Assembly: GCA_018292915.2 (NCBI GenBank)
Contig: JACVVK020000086.1
Span: forward strand, 741,001 to 805,000
Direction of reading: 5' to 3'
DNA from: Batillaria attramentaria
Taxonomy: Eukaryota; Mollusca; Gastropoda; Batillariidae
Length of the DNA stretch: 64,000 nucleotides
In this document: positions 58,625-64,000 of the stretch, piece after piece
Layout: each line of letters opens with the position of its first letter
Numbering within the stretch: the first letter of the stretch is position 1
Position numbers and translations under genes: made by a program
Notes under the pieces: model-generated
Database searches by the model: none
Seen by the model: only the letters and a program-made list of their open reading frames with translations
Told to the model about the DNA's origin: nothing

Positions 58625-61600
58625 CTGCAGCTGTGAAGTGATTCTAGTCGAGTTCTTGTAAAGTGTATACAGTATACATCTGAATTCTTTCTAAGAAACT
58701 TTAGAAAAACAAGGCTCAGGGACAATAAACGGTTTTAAACAGAACTTGAGCTTGTCACAAGGGAAAAGTCTCATTTATAATCAGTATAAACAAACTAGAA
58801 ATAGTGGTAGAACTCTGCCAATGCTTTGTTATTAATGTTAAGTACATGTACTACATGTAGTACATACCAGCTCTATTACAACTGGGCCCACTGAACTGTT
58901 AACATGAACACATGCTGCAGTGATGTTGCCAGGATTTTTTTTCTTCGGTGATTTAGCCGATACAGCCATGAAAGTTTCGACATTTTACAGAAAGTTTCAG
59001 CTCTCTCTGCCGAAGCAGCTTCACAAGTTTTTCGACTAGATTCCCTACTGTTACGTGCTCCCTCCACCTCCATGAATTAAAGAAGTTCTGTAAAGTTGCG
59101 TTTTCTTGGAAATTAGTCCAGCCAGCAATCTCGCAGAAACGGACATAATCGAGCCGATTCACTCGTGAAAACTTCGGCTCGGCCAGCCGACATGACAGAC
59201 AGATTATCGGCTTTTTCAAACAAAATTCGGCTTATAGCCGAGATCCGACCCCAAACGACATCCCTGATGCTGCATAAATAAATTTGCAGTTTGCGTACGT
59301 TTACGTATGGATGCATACATCATTACATGTATCATACAAATTTTGATTTCCCGGCACAGGTCCTTCTTTCTCTCTGTTAAAACTTCATGTCTAGATCACA
59401 AACTGCCGAAGACATGTGTACTACTAGTACTTAATACTACATTTATGTATAGTATACACAAGTTTACATGATTTCATGTCACCAGCTGAACAAAATTCAC
59501 TGAACTGTTATTAAATGGCGCAAGTGCACTGCACAGATCTGTTCCAGTTGTACTATCTTGCTGTTGTGACAATCTGTAGATTTAATGTCAGAGAAAATGT
59601 GCTTCGGAAGAGTTAGAGGAATACATATTTTTTACCAACTTAATTAATGATTGTGAATGAACCGCTAACGTGATGCAGTCTGTGACCACACGTCCACAGT
59701 CTACTTCAGAACATGTACCAGGTATTAAGAGTTCAGTGATCACGATTGTGGTGTACTGCACTCGACACGCAGCAAATTTATTCAATTAATTTAACTAAGC
59801 AAAACAAAGCCGGTGGACTACTCATTGTAACTGGTGTCAATCAAACACCAGCGTAAACAATAGGCTACATCGGCAAACGATTGACCACATTGTCTTGATG
59901 CTCAGTTGACTGTATGCCCTTTCCGAACACACCCTGACAGTAATCACTACAGAACAGTGGACACCGCCTGCATAACATTAGGGGTACAAAGGGAAGTGCC
60001 AGTAAAGCTGAGAATTAACCAGTAGATCATACCACTAGCCAATTTCTCATCCGGTATTTCTAAATTTATTTCAACTGGTAAAATACCATTTTACAATTTA
60101 CAGGTAAATTTTAAATTTAAGTGATCATTGAAGCTGAACAGTGTTACTGTTAGTACTGTTAGTGTTACTGTGTACGGAATTCATTCGTCAATTGTGCCAA
60201 TTAAATCATAATTTAAATAATAAATAAGCCAATCTGATGAAATGTCTTGGATTAAATGTCATTTGTACAAACTGTAATAACACATGCATACATGTATACA
60301 TGTACATGTACACATTGTATTGCTAAATGGATCATGTATTACAATTTACACAGTCAATTATTGAATTATAGTCAATTATGAATCAAGCCTGCACAATGCA
60401 GTCACAGTCATACTGACTCCAAGTGTTACTGATGTTCTGATGCTACGTACTGCACAGCGAATTTGATCCTATTAATCAAATTACATACATGTACATGTAC
60501 ATTTGATCAATAGGATCAAATTCGCTGTGCATGTGTACATACAACTGTGTACATGTAATACATACGCATGTAGCTTGCATTACCCTCTTTGCAGAGTTGG
60601 CATTAGTACTGTGAATCTTCTTACTTACTGCCATCATGATCTATGTAATGTACTGTACATGGCCAATTTGATACTATTGATCAAATTTGCCTGTAGGTTG
60701 TATTATCCTCACTAAGTTACTGCGTGCACTTCATTATTGGAATCGAAAGTCCGCGTGCCCGCCACTGTGTGGTTCGCTGTCTGGCATTTTTACCTGCATG
60801 GCCAACACGAACTTTTACCAGTAACCCCACACAGCTTGTTTATCTAACATTACACAACAGTGCCACTGACGCTTCGGTGGCTCTTGCTGTGATGCGCGAG
60901 TGGGTAGGGGAGTTCTGGCGGTGGGACAGATAGTGTACACTACCGACACCCACTACATGTATTACATTCCACTTCAGCCATACTTGATTACCAGTACTAA
61001 TAGTACTACTACAACAAACACAACATACAGAACTTTACTGGTGGACCATCAGCTGGGTACCTAGTTAACGCTACACTGCCTACGAAAAGTAGAGTGGTGT
61101 TTACCCACAGGACAGTGTCTAGTACCTGTATGTCGCCGATTTGGTGGGACCCGTGTGTGACCGAGAATGTGAGTGGGTGGGGAAGTTTTGTGTGGAGAAC
61201 ACGCGCGGAACTCATGACTTCCAGACGTTCAGTTCCAGAAAATGTGAAATAACCACAGGCACAGCCATTCTGGGGTGGGTGAGTGAGTGAGTATTTTAAG
61301 GCTTAACGCCGTGTCACATTCTGGGGTGGACTTACGGGGAAAAGGAAAACACCCTCTCCTAATTAATCCCATATTCACAGACCACAATCATACAAACCAC
61401 CACACTAACCGGCCGTACAAAATCCCACTAACCTATGAAACCAAATCTGCAACCCGCCAGTTCTCCCTCACTGCATACCCCCCCCCCCCTTTCCCCACCC
61501 CACGACTTGAAATCAGAGTGAAGCGGTAGCAGTATTTAAGCACACAAGCTGACAGGGAGGGGGTGACGGAGCCCACAAAACATGCCCTGACCAGCGGCGG

Positions 61601-64000
61601 CCTTGTGCCACTCCTTTCTCTCCGGCCCTATAAATCTACCGCCAGCCTCTAATGTAATGGAGAAACCACACAAACCTCCGAACCACTGACAGAGAAAACA
61701 ACATCAGTTAAAAGAGAAAGTGAAAATGGCCTAAATAAACATGAGGCCTGGTTATGACATTACTGGCGGCAAAAGCCACACAACAGCTGTGACGGTAATT
61801 TTGTTTTCATCACCTACATTGTAAAAGACTACTGCTGTCAAGAAAACCAAAAACGACGACAATCTATCCTCACTCCAGCGTAAATATTCACTTGATACAG
61901 GGCACTATGTATGATACTAAGTATTTTCCTTTTCAAACTAGTATTTTACCGGTAATTACCAGTTAAATCCATCCCTAATCAATCATTACCAATATGACCA
62001 AACTGGATCAAAGGTTACTAAATTTTTTACCTGAAAACTAACCGATGTCTCTGTCAAGCTAGTCAAACTCAAACCACAATTTTATCAGGCAGACTGCCAA
62101 ACTGATTTTGAGAAAAACTGATGAAGAGATACATGTATACATGTGTGTGTTTGTGTTTGTGTGTGTGTGTGTGAGACAGAGACACAGAGAGAGAGAGAAC
62201 ACCCACATAACTTCCTTCAAATGTACACTGTACATGTGTGTATACATACATGTATGTATGCACAACTGTATGTAATTGCTGTGAACATGACACTGTGTCC
62301 TAATTAGTAGAAAGGCTTATCATATTATCAATTGCGAATCCATGCCAAAAGCTTTTTTAATACACATGTGTATGCATGTCAGCATGTGAAAACCCTAACT
62401 TCCTGAGGAACAGCTGATTCTATAGTGACCATTCCATTGGATTAAAAATCCCCATCACATCTGCAGGACAAGTTTCACCTAACCCCAACCTGCTGCCCAC
62501 CCCCTCCACACTTCCTCACAACCAGGACTGATAATAGATTATAGAAAAATATCTGTCGCCAGTGCTGGTTACCTATTCATTTTATAAAGACTTGCTTGCC
62601 ACTTCAGGTGTGACATAATATTACACAGGTCTGTACTTAAACTTGTTTATTTTTAAAACTGACACATGACAATCAGTTACTGAGTTAGCCCGCTGCTGAC
62701 CTGGATAGTAGAAGCAACACAAACAAGGTGCATATAATTGTTACAACTGCAATCAAATGCTTGAGCGAAGAAAAAAAAACTGTTACACCAAAATCATTAG
62801 AACTAAGGCTAATAAGAGACATACACTGATACTCACCAACACAATACAGAAGTTTGTGAACTTGAGAATATGTCTTGGAAAATCCATGTTGACAGGTTGG
62901 TGCATTGTTAGCAAGACAACAGTTTTGAAATCAGTCACTTGTCAAATCCATTATGCATGCAGAGGGTGAGAGCAACTTCACCTTGTTTCCACATGTACGC
63001 ACTGTTGCAGATCAAGCAATGGAGAAATACGGAGAGTGTGTGACTCAACCTTACAACAGTGTGCTGCTGCACATGGCACTGTGCCAGATTCACATACACT
63101 TAACACTGCACAGGTCAGAATCCTCCCAGAGTTCTTTTGACGAAGCTGTCAAGTCCACAGATGTTTGTTCCAATCAACGACTGTTCACTGTTTTATCCTG
63201 CTTTATGGATTGTGACACTGACAGAGCCTGCTCTTTCAAACAGACGACAACTCAGTCTATCCAGTCATATAATTTGTTACTAACACAGTAACAGCTACAC
63301 TTTCAAACTTTTGTCTCAAGTAACTGAAGTACAAATTCAGCAGAAATGTACCTTATGTGAAGCATCTTCAAAAGTGTTATTACTGACAAATTATGGCCAA
63401 TAACTGACCTCAGCTGTCCCTGTATGACCATTCTGTCATTTTGAACCTCTTGCAAATATTTTCAGGCGTACTGCATGCGGCTCACATTGTGATTCGGTTC
63501 CAAATTTTGGTGTTTTGCCAACACTCCGGTGAAGGTGATAAGAACTTCATCACTGCGGTAGTGGAGAATCTCCAACTTCCCAAGTGTCTGAGTTGCTTTT
63601 CTGAGGGCACTCACATCCTTTGAAGAAGTAGTCAGCAGAACAGTTTTATGGAAATATGTGATACGATACGGTTTCCTCTTGTTTTTTAACGACGGCAGAG
63701 CTATGAATACACCACAGATTCGCTGCGCTTCAGTCGGCCTGCTCCCCAGGGGCCATCAGGTCATCCAAATAGAGCGAGCTGTAAACAAACGTCTACTCGC
63801 CCAACAGAACCACCAAAGACACTCATACACAACCAAATACACTTGTTTTCTCTGCGAAGAGTTGTAGAAAATAACGTCCGCGTGAGAAAGATTTGACGTG
63901 AATACCCCAAGAGCCCACGGATTGTTTCACAAAAAGTAGCGGTGTCAAGGCCGTAAAGCTTCTGTTCAGTTTCGGGTGTTGATCGGTTAGGCTACACATG
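58625..64000. other. Right-hand interval without a supported gene
   Basis: AT-rich DNA with a hairpin at 60452-60530, a repeat-like block at about 58920-59270, GAGT repeats at about 61275-61290 and CA/GT tracts near 62145-62175. The TNF-receptor-like gene's signal-peptide exon is expected here or beyond the right edge, but I could not identify it. Confidence 0.4.
60452..60530. repeat. Inverted repeat with 29 bp arms
   Basis: GCACAGCGAATTTGATCCTA at 60452 is mirrored by TAGGATCAAATTCGCTGTGC ending at 60530, around a ~21 bp ACATGTAC-rich loop. One mismatch is seen. A related half (CAATTTGATACTATTGATCA) lies at about 60664. Confidence 0.88.

Noticed and set aside
60724..60933. 69-codon plus-strand frame
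   Set aside because: No similarity recognised and no neighbouring exons.
62953..63291. 112-codon open frame at the right end
   Set aside because: No recognisable domain, no supporting splice context, ordinary composition for chance AT-moderate DNA.

Overview
This is a window of a metazoan, intron-rich nuclear genome. It is probably a mollusc, and a gastropod is my best guess, based on the tRNA-derived SINEs, the abundant (CA)n and poly-C/poly-G tracts, the mobile-element relics with AAGGTCA-rich repeats and the protein divergence from vertebrates. The organism call is inference; the gene calls rest on protein similarity that I recognise by eye and on reading-frame-consistent splice sites.

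Layout. (1) Positions 93-30893, minus strand: 45 coding exons of MTOR, the serine/threonine kinase of TORC1/TORC2. They run from the initiator ATG through the HEAT repeats, the FAT domain and the FRB domain to the first exon of the kinase domain. The rest of the kinase and the FATC domain lie beyond the left edge. Every exon junction keeps frame, giving about 2120 codons, against about 2167 human residues to the same point. (2) Positions 30927-31632: a roughly 0.7 kb divergent promoter interval. (3) Positions 31680-32699, plus strand: UBIAD1, a membrane prenyltransferase for vitamin K2 (menaquinone-4)/CoQ-type products, in one exon. Its only upstream ATG is out of frame. (4) Positions 33289-37222: two ~1.1-1.2 kb inverted copies of a repeat element packed with AAGGTCAAGGTCA motifs, around a ~1.55 kb unique spacer, followed by a foldback palindrome and a MITE-like element. 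(5) Positions 46636-56735, plus a candidate upstream exon at 58491-58624, minus strand: a TNF-receptor-superfamily protein with a cysteine-rich ectodomain, one membrane segment and a ~610-residue low-complexity cytoplasmic tail in which I see no death domain. Its signal-peptide exon was not found. The rest of 58.6-64 kb has no gene I can support.

MTOR and UBIAD1 stand head to head here as they do in human 1p36.22. This looks like ancient bilaterian microsynteny and suggests a shared promoter region. The introns and intergenic DNA are full of young-looking repeats: SINEs, three TIR-element families, tandem duplications (one triplicates the 5' part of an MTOR exon), microsatellites and very long G/C homopolymers. 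No RNA genes, CRISPR arrays or prokaryotic features are present.
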